Assembly: GCA_024645065.1 (NCBI GenBank)
Contig: JAHEGP010000008.1
Span: 1-28,606 of the forward strand
Length of the DNA stretch: 28,606 bases
Direction of reading: 5' to 3'
Source: Cellvibrionales bacterium
GTDB lineage: Bacteria; Pseudomonadota; Gammaproteobacteria; Pseudomonadales; JAHEGP01
The position numbers and the translations under genes were made by a program. Within the stretch, counting starts at the first letter, position 1, and the number at the start of each line of letters is the position of its first letter. This document shows, piece by piece, positions 1-7,877 of this stretch. The notes below the pieces were generated by a model that saw nothing but the letters and a program-made list of their open reading frames with translations, was not told where the DNA came from and did not search any database.

Positions 1-831
1 AAACCAGTCGGCAAGTTGGCTTTCATCCGCCAGTTGGCTAACGATAGTGTGCAGTTGTGCCAGGGTTTTGTGATCGATCATTCCCGGGTTGGCGCACCAC
101 TCGCGCTCCGGGTCTTCGAGACGACCCGGCAGCAGGCTTGCCAACACGTCATCACAGTAGTGGCTAATGATCTCCTGGTGGGACGGCGCCCGAAAACCAA
201 TGGAGCAGGTGAGGCAAGGGTCGAGAGCGACGCCCCAATGCGGGACACCCGGTGGAAGGTAGAGCATGTCCCCCGCTTCGAGTATCCAGGTATCCACGCA
301 GTCAAAATTCTGCAGAAGCTGCAGCTCGGGATGGGGCATCAATGCTGGCTGTTCAGACAATCGCTCACCAATTTGCCAGCGCCTCCGCCCCCTTGTTTGA
401 AGTAGAAAGACGTCGTACTGATCCAGGTGGGGCCCGACGCTGCCCCCTGGCGAGGCGAAGCTGACCATAATATCGTCCAGTCTCCAGTCCGGAAGAAAGC
501 GAAAGTGGTCTTTGAGCCGGGCTATCTCTTCAAAGTGATGGTCCACAGCCTGCACCAGCAGGGTCCAGTTGCGATCACCGAGGCCAGCGAATGTTTGTTC
601 GTCGAAAGGTCCATGACTCAGGCGCCAATCGTTATCCTCCGCTGAGCCCCGAATGATGCGCGACTCCACACCGTCCTCACAGGCCAGACCGGCCAGTTCA
701 TTCTCATCGATAAACACAAGGGACGGCGAAATGGCCTGACGGATGAACAGCGGTTTTTTCTGCCAGTAGTCAGCCAGGAAGCGCCGGGGGGAGAGCCCAC
801 CGAGGATATCCAGCCCTTGTTCACTTTTCAT
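1..831 (-). CDS. roxA: Ribosomal protein L16 arginine hydroxylase (ribosome oxygenase), partial, C-terminus cut
   Basis: A JmjC/cupin-fold 2-oxoglutarate/Fe(II) oxygenase of the YcfD/RoxA family, which hydroxylates an arginine of ribosomal protein L16. The frame is open from the ATG at 831 to the left window edge, giving 277 residues; E. coli YcfD is about 370, so the C-terminal helical and winged-helix part lies outside. The iron triad is visible: H135 and D137 in GPHLDQYDVF, and distal H198 in PPGVPHWG. The preceding segment FLPDWRLDDIMVSF is a family signature. It sits 25 nt downstream of purB on the same strand, so it is probably the last or penultimate gene of the nudJ-mnmA-hflD-purB operon. 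No good Shine-Dalgarno is seen; the start is chosen by alignment to the family N-terminus recalled from E. coli. Confidence 0.93.
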   Translation of the reverse strand, partial: MKSEQGLDILGGLSPRRFLADYWQKKPLFIRQAISPSLVFIDENELAGLACEDGVESRIIRGSAEDNDWRLSHGPFDEQTFAGLGDRNWTLLVQAVDHHFEEIARLKDHFRFLPDWRLDDIMVSFASPGGSVGPHLDQYDVFLLQTRGRRRWQIGERLSEQPALMPHPELQLLQNFDCVDTWILEAGDMLYLPPGVPHWGVALDPCLTCSIGFRAPSHQEIISHYCDDVLASLLPGRLEDPEREWCANPGMIDHKTLAQLHTIVSQLADESQLADWF

Positions 832-856
832 AATTGGCGCCGGAATCTGGCAATGA

Positions 857-2224
857 CTAGACTTTACTGGCCTGCTCTGTGGCGTTGCCGATATAGTTTG
901 CCGGACTAAGGCTACGCATCACCACCTTGGCTTCCTCCGGTATATCAAGCGTTTCGATAAACTCTGCCAACAGCTGCTGGTTGATGGTCTGACCCCGGGT
1001 CAAGGCCTTGAGCTTCTCGTAGGGTTCCTCTACCCGGTAGCGACGCATGATGGTCTGGATGGGTTCCGCCAGTATTTCCCAGCAGTTGTCGAGGTCGTAC
1101 TGCATTCTGGATGCGTTGATTTCGAGCTTGCCCAGGCCCTTGAGCAGCGACTCGTAGGCAATGGTGCTGTGGGAAAAACCTACCCCGAGGTTGCGCAATA
1201 CGGTCGAGTCCGTCAGGTCACGCTGCCAGCGCGAGATCGGCAGCTTGTTGGCCAGATGCTCCATGATTGCATTGGCAATACCGAGATTACCTTCGGCGTT
1301 TTCGAAGTCTATGGGGTTGACCTTGTGAGGCATGGTCGAGGAGCCCACCTCGCCGGCAACGACTTTTTGCCTGAAATACCCCAGCGAGATATAACCCCAG
1401 ATATCGCGATTGAGATCGATTAAAATCGTATTGAAGCGGCATACGGCATGAAAAAGCTCGGCAATATAGTCGTGCGGTTCTATCTGGGTCGTGTAGGGGT
1501 TCCAGTCCAGCCCCAGGCCAGTCACAAATTCTTCCGCGAGCCCTTGCCAGTCGATTTCCGGATAAGCAGAGATGTGGGCATTGTAATTGCCCACCGCGCC
1601 GTTAATTTTGCCCAATATTACGACGTCGGCAATTTGTTGCACCTGGCGCTCGAGGCGGTACACCACGTTGGCCAACTCCTTCCCCATGGTACTGGGCGTC
1701 GCAGCCTGCCCATGGGTGCGCGACAGTAATGGCACGGCGGCAAAACGGTGCGCCAGGTGGCGCAGGGTCGTAATGATGCGCCTGGCCAATGGCAGGATTA
1801 CGGTCTCTCGAGCCTCGCTCAGCATCAAGCCGTGGGAGAGATTGTTAATGTCCTCCGAAGTGCAGGCGAAGTGGACGAACTCGCTGATGGCCTTGAGCTC
1901 ATCATTGTCAGCGATCCGTTCCTTGAGAAAGTACTCAACCGCCTTGACGTCGTGGTTGGTGGTGCCCTCGATAGCCTTCACCCGCATGGCCTGTTCCAGG
2001 CCAAAGTTAGTGACAACACCCTGCAGCAGATTTTTTGCCTCGGTACTGAGTTCACCGATCTCGGCGATGGCAGCTTGCCCCGACAGGTACAACAGCCAGT
2101 CAACTTCCACCCTCACCCGGTTTCTGATCAATCCATACTCGCTGAAGAATTCGCGAAGGGGTTCGGTTTTGTTTCCGTAGCGGCCGTCGATAGGGGATAT
2201 TGCTGTCAGGGCGGAAAGTTCCAT
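857..2224 (-). CDS. purB: Adenylosuccinate lyase
   Basis: Catalyses two steps of purine synthesis: cleavage of SAICAR to AICAR and of adenylosuccinate to AMP, each releasing fumarate. The 455-residue product matches the E. coli PurB length (456) and begins MELSALTAISPIDGRYG as expected. The fumarase/aspartase signature GSSTMPHKVNP is at 293-303, with the catalytic serine at S295 in the mobile loop, and the general acid region SRTHGQ at 168-173 includes H171. An in-frame TTG six codons upstream is possible but less likely. GGGAG lies 4 nt before the chosen ATG, and the family starts at MELS. The gap to hflD upstream is 27 nt, to roxA downstream 25 nt, consistent with one operon. Confidence 0.98.
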   Translation of the reverse strand: MELSALTAISPIDGRYGNKTEPLREFFSEYGLIRNRVRVEVDWLLYLSGQAAIAEIGELSTEAKNLLQGVVTNFGLEQAMRVKAIEGTTNHDVKAVEYFLKERIADNDELKAISEFVHFACTSEDINNLSHGLMLSEARETVILPLARRIITTLRHLAHRFAAVPLLSRTHGQAATPSTMGKELANVVYRLERQVQQIADVVILGKINGAVGNYNAHISAYPEIDWQGLAEEFVTGLGLDWNPYTTQIEPHDYIAELFHAVCRFNTILIDLNRDIWGYISLGYFRQKVVAGEVGSSTMPHKVNPIDFENAEGNLGIANAIMEHLANKLPISRWQRDLTDSTVLRNLGVGFSHSTIAYESLLKGLGKLEINASRMQYDLDNCWEILAEPIQTIMRRYRVEEPYEKLKALTRGQTINQQLLAEFIETLDIPEEAKVVMRSLSPANYIGNATEQASKV

Positions 2225-2251
2225 TGGGCTCCCGTTTGTCAATGCGATGGT

Positions 2252-2881
2252 CTAGTGGCTGATGCTGCGTCGCAGCTCGTTTAGCTCTCGCTGGATTGCA
2301 GGTCTCTTGAATAGCAGATGCCAGCGCCTGCCGCCAACCTGGCGCCAGAGGATGGCCGCCCGAATACCGGCGAACAGCAGGCTGCGGATCTTTTCTGCCT
2401 GCTGGGGGTTCTGCAAATGCACCATGTCGCCGCTCACCTGAATACGGTATTTGAATTTGCTGATGGTGTCCTGGTAGATCGCGGCGATAGAACTGAACGC
2501 AGCGCCCGTATCATCGCTAAAATGATCGGCGCGAAACGCCGCATGCTTGAGACGCGAGTGAATGACTTCCAGCAGATCACTCCTCCCGGACAGCTTGCGC
2601 TCAAGAAACAGCATTCCAGACAAATAGCGGGCCTGCTGTTGCATCCTGTTATAGCCACCGTTTTGCAGTAAATTGTTGAGAGAGACCAGGCCGTTGCCGA
2701 CACCTTCCAGGCCGCCGAATACTGCCTCGGTCGATTCCGGGTCGAACTGGAACAGGCTTTTAATGCTAGCCTCCAGGGCCGTCGGATCCGCCTCACCGGT
2801 GCGCGCAACCTGGTCCACCAATTGTGCGGCCTGGGCGACGCCTGCCAGGGCAATTACCTGATCACGTAAGGATTTGGCCAA
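2252..2881 (-). CDS. hflD: HflD homologue, high-frequency lysogenisation protein family
   Basis: A peripheral membrane-associated helical protein; in E. coli HflD binds phage lambda CII and is otherwise of unclear cellular role. The product is 209 residues (E. coli 213). Family features are visible: AKSLRDQVIALAGVAQAA at the N-terminus, FGGLEGV, LERKLS, and the C-terminal RSLLFAGIRAAILWRQVGG. The start is a TTG at 2881. It matches the family N-terminus and has GGAGG 9 nt upstream, lying inside the 3' end of mnmA. The coding regions overlap by 20 nt (2862-2881), which suggests translational coupling. The frame is open further upstream, but that would be buried within mnmA and has no family support. 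Confidence 0.9.
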   Translation of the reverse strand: MAKSLRDQVIALAGVAQAAQLVDQVARTGEADPTALEASIKSLFQFDPESTEAVFGGLEGVGNGLVSLNNLLQNGGYNRMQQQARYLSGMLFLERKLSGRSDLLEVIHSRLKHAAFRADHFSDDTGAAFSSIAAIYQDTISKFKYRIQVSGDMVHLQNPQQAEKIRSLLFAGIRAAILWRQVGGRRWHLLFKRPAIQRELNELRRSISH

Positions 2882-3992
2882 GGGGCATTTCCTCCACGGT
2901 GGTGAAATCAAAGGTCTCATCGATGACGCCGCCGCCAAGGCAGGCATCGTCCTGATAAAACACCACCGATTGGCCGGGCGTCACCGCTCGCTGTGGCTGG
3001 TCGAACACAACTTCTATGCCGCCGTCTTCCAGGGCGTGCAGCCGACACGGCTGGTCTGGCTGGCGATAACGGGTTTTCGCCCTACAGCGCAGTGGCAGGT
3101 TTGGGCCATGGCCGTCGACCCAAAACAACTGCCGACTGCGCAATCCGTCGCTGAACAGCCGCGGGTGATCGCTGCCTTGCACGACCACAAGGACATTGCG
3201 CGCCAACTGCTTGTCAGCCACATACCAGGCGCCCTCGGTGCCGCTGATACCGCCAATTCCCAGCCCCTGGCGTTGACCCAGGGTGTAGTACATCAAACCC
3301 TGGTGCTGACCCAGCACTTCACCCTCCCATGTTTCTATCTGACCAGGCTGAGCCGGTAAATAGCGCGCCAGAAAATCCTTGAAACGGCGTTCTCCGATAA
3401 AGCAAATGCCGGTGCTGTCTTTTTTGTCATGGGTTACGAGGCCATGGTCGGCCGCCAGCTCTCTCACCCGCGACTTTTCCAACTGTCCGATAGGGAACAG
3501 CGTCCTGGCGAGTTCTGCCTCACCCACCGCGTGCAGGAAATAACTTTGGTCTTTATCAGCATCAAGGCCCTTCAGCAGACAGGTCCGACCCTGCAATTTG
3601 CCCGTGCGTGCATAGTGGCCGGTGGCAATGAAATCCGCGCCCAGGTGCAAGGCATAATCGAGGAAGGCGCGAAACTTGATTTCCCGATTGCAGAGAACGT
3701 CAGGGTTGGGAGTCCGCCCGGCACGGTACTCCGCAAGAAAATGTTCAAATACATTATCCCAGTACTCAGCAGCAAAATTTGCAGTATGGAGTTTGATGCC
3801 CAGTTTCTGCGCCACCGCCGCTGCGTCGGCAAGATCTTCTTTCGCCGTGCAATACTCGGTGCCGTCATCTTCTTCCCAGTTTTTCATGAACAGACCCTCA
3901 AGCTCGTAGCCCTGTTGTTGCAACAACAGGGCGGCGACCGAGGAATCCACGCCACCTGACATACCGACAATAACCCTGCCTGTTTTGCTCAT
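2862..3992 (-). CDS. mnmA: tRNA-specific 2-thiouridylase
   Basis: Installs sulfur at C2 of the wobble uridine (mnm5s2U34) of tRNA Lys, Glu and Gln, using sulfur relayed from IscS/Tus. The 376-residue product (E. coli 368) has the N-type ATP-pyrophosphatase P-loop SGGVDSS at 12-18. The two catalytic cysteines are in the expected motifs: C101 in NPDVLCNREIKF and C197 in TGICFIGERRF. Other markers are ATGHYAR, KDQSYFL and YTLGQRQGLGIGG. The start ATG at 3992 overlaps the nudJ stop in an ATGA arrangement, so translation is probably coupled. An in-frame upstream extension of ten codons would read into nudJ and is rejected. Confidence 0.98.
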   Translation of the reverse strand: MSKTGRVIVGMSGGVDSSVAALLLQQQGYELEGLFMKNWEEDDGTEYCTAKEDLADAAAVAQKLGIKLHTANFAAEYWDNVFEHFLAEYRAGRTPNPDVLCNREIKFRAFLDYALHLGADFIATGHYARTGKLQGRTCLLKGLDADKDQSYFLHAVGEAELARTLFPIGQLEKSRVRELAADHGLVTHDKKDSTGICFIGERRFKDFLARYLPAQPGQIETWEGEVLGQHQGLMYYTLGQRQGLGIGGISGTEGAWYVADKQLARNVLVVVQGSDHPRLFSDGLRSRQLFWVDGHGPNLPLRCRAKTRYRQPDQPCRLHALEDGGIEVVFDQPQRAVTPGQSVVFYQDDACLGGGVIDETFDFTTVEEMPLGQILT

Positions 3993-4429
3993 GGCGAATA
4001 GATCAGCTCCAACGGATAACAAGTGCCGGCGAGATACTGCTCGACCGACGCAAGAACGAGAGGGCTGCGCATTCTACCAGAGCACGCCTGCATTTCCTCG
4101 AAACTGAGCCAAACAGTCCGCACGATGTCCCGATCGAGCTGCTGTGGCAGCTCCTTTAGCGGCCTGGCGGCGAAGGTCGTGCGCAAATAGGTCACACCAT
4201 TGGATGGGGCGGTGTAGAGCGATACCCCGACGACACCCATCAACTGAACCTGCCAGGCGGTTTCTTCGAGGGTTTCCCTCAGTGCAGCCTGTTGCAGGGT
4301 TTCATTTTGCTCGAGATGACCTGCCGGCTGATTGAGCATCAGCTTGCCCCTGGAGTATTCCTCCACGAGAAGGAATCTGGCATCGCGCTCTATCACCGTT
4401 GCAACCGTTACATGGGGTTCAAATTGCAC
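3989..4429 (-). CDS. nudJ: Nudix hydrolase, NudJ-type phosphatase
   Basis: A 146-residue Nudix protein; E. coli NudJ (YmfB) at the same syntenic site releases phosphate from (d)NTPs and HMP-PP. The Nudix box runs from G37 to about W59, GHLEQNETLQQAALRET followed by LEET, fitting GX5EX7REUXEE with Ala in place of the usual final Gly. The N-terminus QFEPHVTVATVI corresponds to E. coli FKPHVTVACVV and fixes the start at a GTG (4429). There is only a weak AAGGTG about 10 nt upstream. It is the first gene of the minus-strand operon and overlaps mnmA by 4 nt. Substrate is assigned by synteny and not by any residue I can check. Confidence 0.9.
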   Translation of the reverse strand: MQFEPHVTVATVIERDARFLLVEEYSRGKLMLNQPAGHLEQNETLQQAALRETLEETAWQVQLMGVVGVSLYTAPSNGVTYLRTTFAARPLKELPQQLDRDIVRTVWLSFEEMQACSGRMRSPLVLASVEQYLAGTCYPLELIYSP

Positions 4430-4486
4430 TATAAAACAACACCTTGAGTTCGTTTCTCTATTTGAAAGCCGAATTCGGCGGCTGCC

Positions 4487-4492
4487 ATTATA
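4487..4492 (-). promoter_or_regulatory. -10 element (TATAAT) upstream of nudJ
   Basis: Read on the minus strand this is a perfect TATAAT, preceded by GCG and followed by GG. It lies about 58 nt upstream of the nudJ GTG, implying a leader of roughly 50 nt. No good -35 hexamer is present at 16-18 nt, so the promoter may be activator-dependent or the match may be chance. It is the best candidate for transcription of nudJ-mnmA-hflD-purB-roxA. Confidence 0.45.
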
Positions 4493-4623
4493 CGCTATTG
4501 CGCTGGCAATTTAGCGATCACCTTGCAGCTATGCATTTTGTCCCGTAAAGAAGGTACTTAAACTCCAGTGAATTCGGGGTTACACTGGCGCCCTTGATGT
4601 CACCGTCGGCCGAAAGGCAATCT

Positions 4624-5346
4624 ATGCAGCGCATTATCGTACTCAACCCGAAAGGGGGCTCGGGCAAAACCACTCTGGCGACTAACCTCGCCGCCTACTA
4701 TGCATCCCATGGCATCAAGACGGCGCTTATCGATTACGACAGTCAGGGGTCCAGCACCGATTGGATTGAGCGCCGACCCGACCATTATGCACACATCCAG
4801 TGTATTTCCGCCTTTCGCCAGCCTGAGGGAGTGACTCGCAGTTTCGCCATGCGCACTGATCCAGGCACTGAGGTAGCCATTACTGACACCCCGGGAGCGC
4901 TGGAGTTGATGAAATTCAGCAGTATGCTCAACCAGGCGGATGCAATCCTGATACCCGTGTTGCCATCAGAGATCGACATCAGGGCTGCAACCGACTGCGT
5001 GTCGCGCTTATTGACCAAGGTGAAGCTGGCCGAGCCAGAGCGAATCGCCGTTCTGGCCAACCGATCCCGGACCAACACCCGGATTTATCAAAAGCTGGCG
5101 ACCGCGCTTGGCTCGATGAGCATTGCATTTATTACCACCTTGAGGGACAGCCAGAATTACATCAGTAGCGCGGAAAAGGGCGTTGGACTCTTCGAAATGC
5201 AAGGCTCCGGGGTGCTGCGAGATATCAAAACCTGGCAACCGGTGATCGAATGGCTCTGCCGCCAGGGCTGCGAGCTGCAGCGGGGTGAAAATGCAAGCCG
5301 ACCAGTGGCGCCACCTGACGACCGGCAGCTCAAGGAGAGCGTTTAA
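4624..5346 (+). CDS. Orphan ParA/MinD-family (SIMIBI) ATPase
   Basis: A 240-residue deviant-Walker-A ATPase of the ParA/Soj type. The N-terminus reads IIVLNPKGGSGKTTLATN: signature lysine K10 and P-loop lysine K15 are both present. It is followed by the Walker A' segment ALIDYDSQGSS and a Walker B-like ITDTPG. Such proteins dimerise on ATP and position cargo (chromosome, plasmid, chemoreceptors, carboxysomes). No N-terminal DNA-binding extension is present, as in chromosomal Soj or short plasmid ParA. No ParB-like gene or parS-like repeat is seen nearby, so the cargo is unknown. Start ATG 4624 is preceded by AAAGG at suitable spacing; an upstream in-frame TTG at 4594 is less likely. The 3' end overlaps convergent rluE by 17 nt. 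Confidence 0.85.
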   Translation: MQRIIVLNPKGGSGKTTLATNLAAYYASHGIKTALIDYDSQGSSTDWIERRPDHYAHIQCISAFRQPEGVTRSFAMRTDPGTEVAITDTPGALELMKFSSMLNQADAILIPVLPSEIDIRAATDCVSRLLTKVKLAEPERIAVLANRSRTNTRIYQKLATALGSMSIAFITTLRDSQNYISSAEKGVGLFEMQGSGVLRDIKTWQPVIEWLCRQGCELQRGENASRPVAPPDDRQLKESV

Positions 5347-5917
5347 GCGACCGGCGACGCCGGGATCCCGCCGCAAGGTGCAGCTCCAGGGTACGGTAGC
5401 GCCCCGGTGCAATGTCATCGACAAGCCAATCACCAATGCGCCAACGAACCAGCCTCAGGGTAGGGTATCCCGTCGCCGCGGTCATGCGACGAACCTGGCG
5501 GTTGCGTCCCTCATCAATACAGATTTCCAGCCAGCTGGTTGGAATCTGCCTGCGCTGGCGTATCGGTGGCTGGCGCGGCCACAGTGCAGGCTCATCGATC
5601 CGTCGCGCAGCCAGCGCGACAGCAGGACCATCCCTGAGTTCGAGACCATTGCGCAGTTTATCCAGTGCCGCATCATTTATCGTGCCTTCAACCTGGGCCC
5701 AGTAATATTTGCGCATCTTGTGTCGAGGATCGCTGATGCGAGCCTGCAAGCGGCCGTCGTCACAGAGCAACAACAGGCCTTCGGAGTCATAGTCGAGCCG
5801 GCCGGCCGGGTAGACACCGGAAAGGCCAATATAATTTCCCAGTGTGTCCCTGCCGCGGGAGTCGCTGAATTGGCTCAGCACCATGCAAGGTTTGTTAAAA
5901 AGCAGTAAAGTGGCCAC
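5330..5917 (-). CDS. rluE: 23S rRNA pseudouridine 2457 synthase
   Basis: RsuA/RluB-E-type pseudouridine synthase; E. coli RluE modifies U2457 of 23S rRNA in the peptidyl transferase region. The product is about 195 residues. The catalytic aspartate is D42 in AGRLDYDSEGLL, and the family hallmarks IPTSWLEI, EGRNRQVRRMTA and YPTLRLVR follow. No S4 domain precedes the catalytic domain, as in RluE. The start is uncertain. I chose the GTG at 5917, just before LLLFNKP, where most homologues begin; the frame is open upstream to a TTG at 6097, and E. coli RluE does carry a basic N-terminal extension of about 30 residues. It lies divergent to icd and convergent with the parA-like gene. Confidence 0.88.
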   Translation of the reverse strand: MATLLLFNKPCMVLSQFSDSRGRDTLGNYIGLSGVYPAGRLDYDSEGLLLLCDDGRLQARISDPRHKMRKYYWAQVEGTINDAALDKLRNGLELRDGPAVALAARRIDEPALWPRQPPIRQRRQIPTSWLEICIDEGRNRQVRRMTAATGYPTLRLVRWRIGDWLVDDIAPGRYRTLELHLAAGSRRRRSLKRSP

Positions 5918-6207
5918 AGTCGCCGGATATAAAGGGCAAGTCAGGCTCGTGAGTCTAACACAGCGCTGCTGATTTTCCCCGGTGGGCGAGCCGGCCTGGA
6001 TTGACCTGGGCAGTGGATCAGGTATCTTCTGGAGCTCAAAGCGTTGACAGCGATGCCCCGGCTTTGGTCTATAGACGGTCAAAAGAGCGGTATTCAATAA
6101 GCTGCAATGCTACAATGCCGATCCGTTTCCCCGGCCTCAATGACGAACGGTTAGCGCGTACACCGACAACCATGCCGAACAAACCTGCAACCGATTGGAG
6201 TATAAAA
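5918..6207. other. Divergent rluE-icd intergenic region
   Basis: About 290 nt separate the two divergent starts. The region should hold the icd promoter(s) and possibly the rluE promoter. Besides the -35/-10 pair listed separately, there is a TTGACA at 6044-6049 with only a poor -10 (TCTATA, 18 nt on), and a TACAAT at 6111-6116 without a matching -35. No ORF or stable RNA is convincing here, although both flanking frames remain open into it. Confidence 0.5.
6001..6028 (+). promoter_or_regulatory. Candidate icd promoter (TTGACC-N16-TATCTT)
   Basis: TTGACC at 6001-6006 matches the sigma-70 -35 consensus at five of six positions, and TATCTT at 6023-6028 matches the -10 at four of six, with a 16-nt spacer. 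It would give a leader of about 170 nt before icd. This is a by-eye match only. Confidence 0.3.
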
Positions 6208-7461
6208 ATGGGTTATCAACACATAAAAGTCCCCACTACTGGTGAGAAAGTTACCCTGAACGATGATCTGACCCTCAACGTCCCCGATCATCCCATTATT
6301 CCCTACATCGAAGGCGATGGGATTGGAGTTGATATCACACCAGTGATGATCAAGGTCGTCGACGCTGCCATCGAAAAGGCCTATAACGGCACCCGCAAAA
6401 TCAGCTGGATGGAAATCTTTACCGGAGAGAAAGCAGCGGACCTCTATGACGGCGATTGGTTTCCGGCAGAAACACTGGATGCTATCAAGGATTACGTGGT
6501 TGGGATCAAGGGGCCACTGACGACGCCGGTAGGGGGTGGCTTTCGTTCCCTCAACGTGGCACTGCGTCAGGAGTTGGACCTCTACGTGTGCCAGCGACCA
6601 GTGCGCTGGTTCGAGGGCGTCCCCTCACCGGTGAAAGAGCCCGCAAAAACCAATATGGTGATATTCAGGGAGAACAGCGAAGACATCTACGCGGGGATCG
6701 AATGGAAAGCCGGTACCGCTGAAGCGGATCGCGTCATCAAGTTCCTGCAGGAAGAGATGGGGGTCACCAAGATTCGGTTTCCGCAAAATTGCGGCATCGG
6801 GGTAAAACCGGTTTCGGTGGAGGGAACCAAGCGTCTGGTTCGCAAGGCCCTGCAATACGCCATCGATCAGGATCTCCCTTCCGTGACCCTCGTGCACAAG
6901 GGCAATATCATGAAATTTACCGAGGGCGCGTTCAAGGAGTGGGGTTATGAAATCGCGCGTGAGGAATTCGGCGGCGAACTGCTGGACGGGGGACCCTGGG
7001 TGAGCCTCAAGAACCCGAATACGGGCAACACTATCGTGGTCAAGGACGTGATCGCCGATGCGATGCTGCAACAGGTCCTGTTACGGCCAGATGAATACAG
7101 CGTTATTGCTACCTTGAACCTCAACGGTGATTATTTATCTGACGCACTGGCGGCGCAGGTAGGTGGCATCGGTATCGCGCCGGGGGCCAACCTCAGCGAT
7201 CATGTGGCCCTGTTTGAAGCGACCCATGGGACAGCGCCGAAGTACGCGGGACAGGACAAGGTCAACCCTGGTTCCCTGATACTGTCTGCGGAAATGATGC
7301 TGCGGCACATTGGCTGGAACGAAGCCGCTGACCTGATAATCGATGGCATGAACGGCGCAATACAAGCGAAAACCGTGACCTATGACTTTGAGCGTTTGAT
7401 GGATGGCGCCAAACTTCTCAAATGCTCGGAATTTGGCGACGCCATTATCGCCTCGATGTAA
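6208..7461 (+). CDS. icd: NADP-dependent isocitrate dehydrogenase
   Basis: Oxidative decarboxylation of isocitrate to 2-oxoglutarate in the TCA cycle, cytosolic homodimer. The 417-residue product is one residue longer than E. coli Icd. The phosphorylatable serine is S114 in GGGFRSLNVALRQ, the AceK target and substrate-binding residue. The isocitrate/Mg loop FRENSEDIYAGIEW is present. GTAPKYAGQDKVNPGS carries the Lys-Tyr pair that selects NADP over NAD. Start ATG 6208 has GGAG about 8 nt upstream; the frame is open further upstream but the family begins here. It is followed immediately by two hairpins, so it is probably monocistronic. Confidence 0.98.
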   Translation: MGYQHIKVPTTGEKVTLNDDLTLNVPDHPIIPYIEGDGIGVDITPVMIKVVDAAIEKAYNGTRKISWMEIFTGEKAADLYDGDWFPAETLDAIKDYVVGIKGPLTTPVGGGFRSLNVALRQELDLYVCQRPVRWFEGVPSPVKEPAKTNMVIFRENSEDIYAGIEWKAGTAEADRVIKFLQEEMGVTKIRFPQNCGIGVKPVSVEGTKRLVRKALQYAIDQDLPSVTLVHKGNIMKFTEGAFKEWGYEIAREEFGGELLDGGPWVSLKNPNTGNTIVVKDVIADAMLQQVLLRPDEYSVIATLNLNGDYLSDALAAQVGGIGIAPGANLSDHVALFEATHGTAPKYAGQDKVNPGSLILSAEMMLRHIGWNEAADLIIDGMNGAIQAKTVTYDFERLMDGAKLLKCSEFGDAIIASM

Positions 7462-7481
7462 CTCTGGAAAATTGCCAGAGT
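7461..7481 (+). other. Perfect 7-bp hairpin directly at the icd stop
   Basis: ACTCTGG, a 7-nt loop, then CCAGAGT, beginning on the last base of the icd stop codon. It is followed by TCACGTTGTTTT, which is too far from the stem for a classic intrinsic terminator. It could be an mRNA 3'-end stabiliser after processing, or the first of a pair of tandem terminators with the hairpin at 7493. Confidence 0.6.
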
Positions 7482-7492
7482 CACGTTGTTTT

Positions 7493-7518
7493 AAAGCCAG
7501 GTTCTACCTGGCTTTTTT
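7493..7518 (+). terminator. Intrinsic terminator of icd
   Basis: AAAGCCAGG, loop TTCTA, CCTGGCTTTT: a fully paired stem of at least seven GC-rich base pairs, extended by A-T pairs, running into a six-T tract. It lies 32 nt after the icd stop codon and is the clearest plus-strand terminator in the window. Confidence 0.92.
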
Positions 7519-7877
7519 CTGTCCGGGCACAATTCTCCCTGCCCCGGGTAAAGGCCCGCAAACAGTTATTACAAAAACAACAAGCCTGCAAAACCAGGGG
7601 CATGTAATCATTGAAGCAACGAAAAGCAGCTGGAGCGGGCCGGACCCGCTCCATACAGCGGTCCCTCGCAGCACTTTTTCGGGGGCATGGAAGCATGGGT
7701 GCGAGGCTGGTAGCGATCTTCCAAATCGCGTCGGGCCCTGGATGCGAAGACTGGAAAGGACCCTGGTTTTGGCCCCTTTAGCCCCCATCTTGCTAGTAGC
7801 TGGCATGGTCCAGTATGATGACCGGAACGTAAGCATTTGAGCAGTGGTTGGCAGTAGCGGGGCCTGGCGGGTAAATT
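7519..7877. other. Gene-free region between icd terminator and clpS
   Basis: About 360 nt in which I find no credible protein gene. Open frames exist on both strands, but their products are low-complexity and resemble nothing I know, and none starts with a good ribosome-binding site. In Pseudomonas and E. coli the cold-shock-like gene cspD flanks clpS, but no cspD motif (KWFN, GFGFI) is visible on either strand. The region holds inverted repeats: GGAGCGGG/CCCGCTCC at 7632-7652, CCTCGCA/TGCGAGG at 7664-7706, and GGGCC/GGCCC at about 7733-7776. It could be a leader of clpS, an sRNA locus or a decayed gene; I cannot tell which. Confidence 0.5.
7632..7652 (-). other. Perfect 8-bp GC hairpin, possibly a minus-strand terminator
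   Basis: GGAGCGGG, loop CCGGA, CCCGCTCC on the plus strand. Read on the minus strand the stem is followed after six bases by TTTT, so it might stop transcription coming leftward from the clpS promoter region. On the plus strand there is no T tract. No minus-strand gene upstream of it is convincing. Confidence 0.4.

Noticed and set aside
1587..2180. 197-codon plus-strand open frame inside purB
   Set aside because: Antisense shadow of a clear purB; no recognisable domain.
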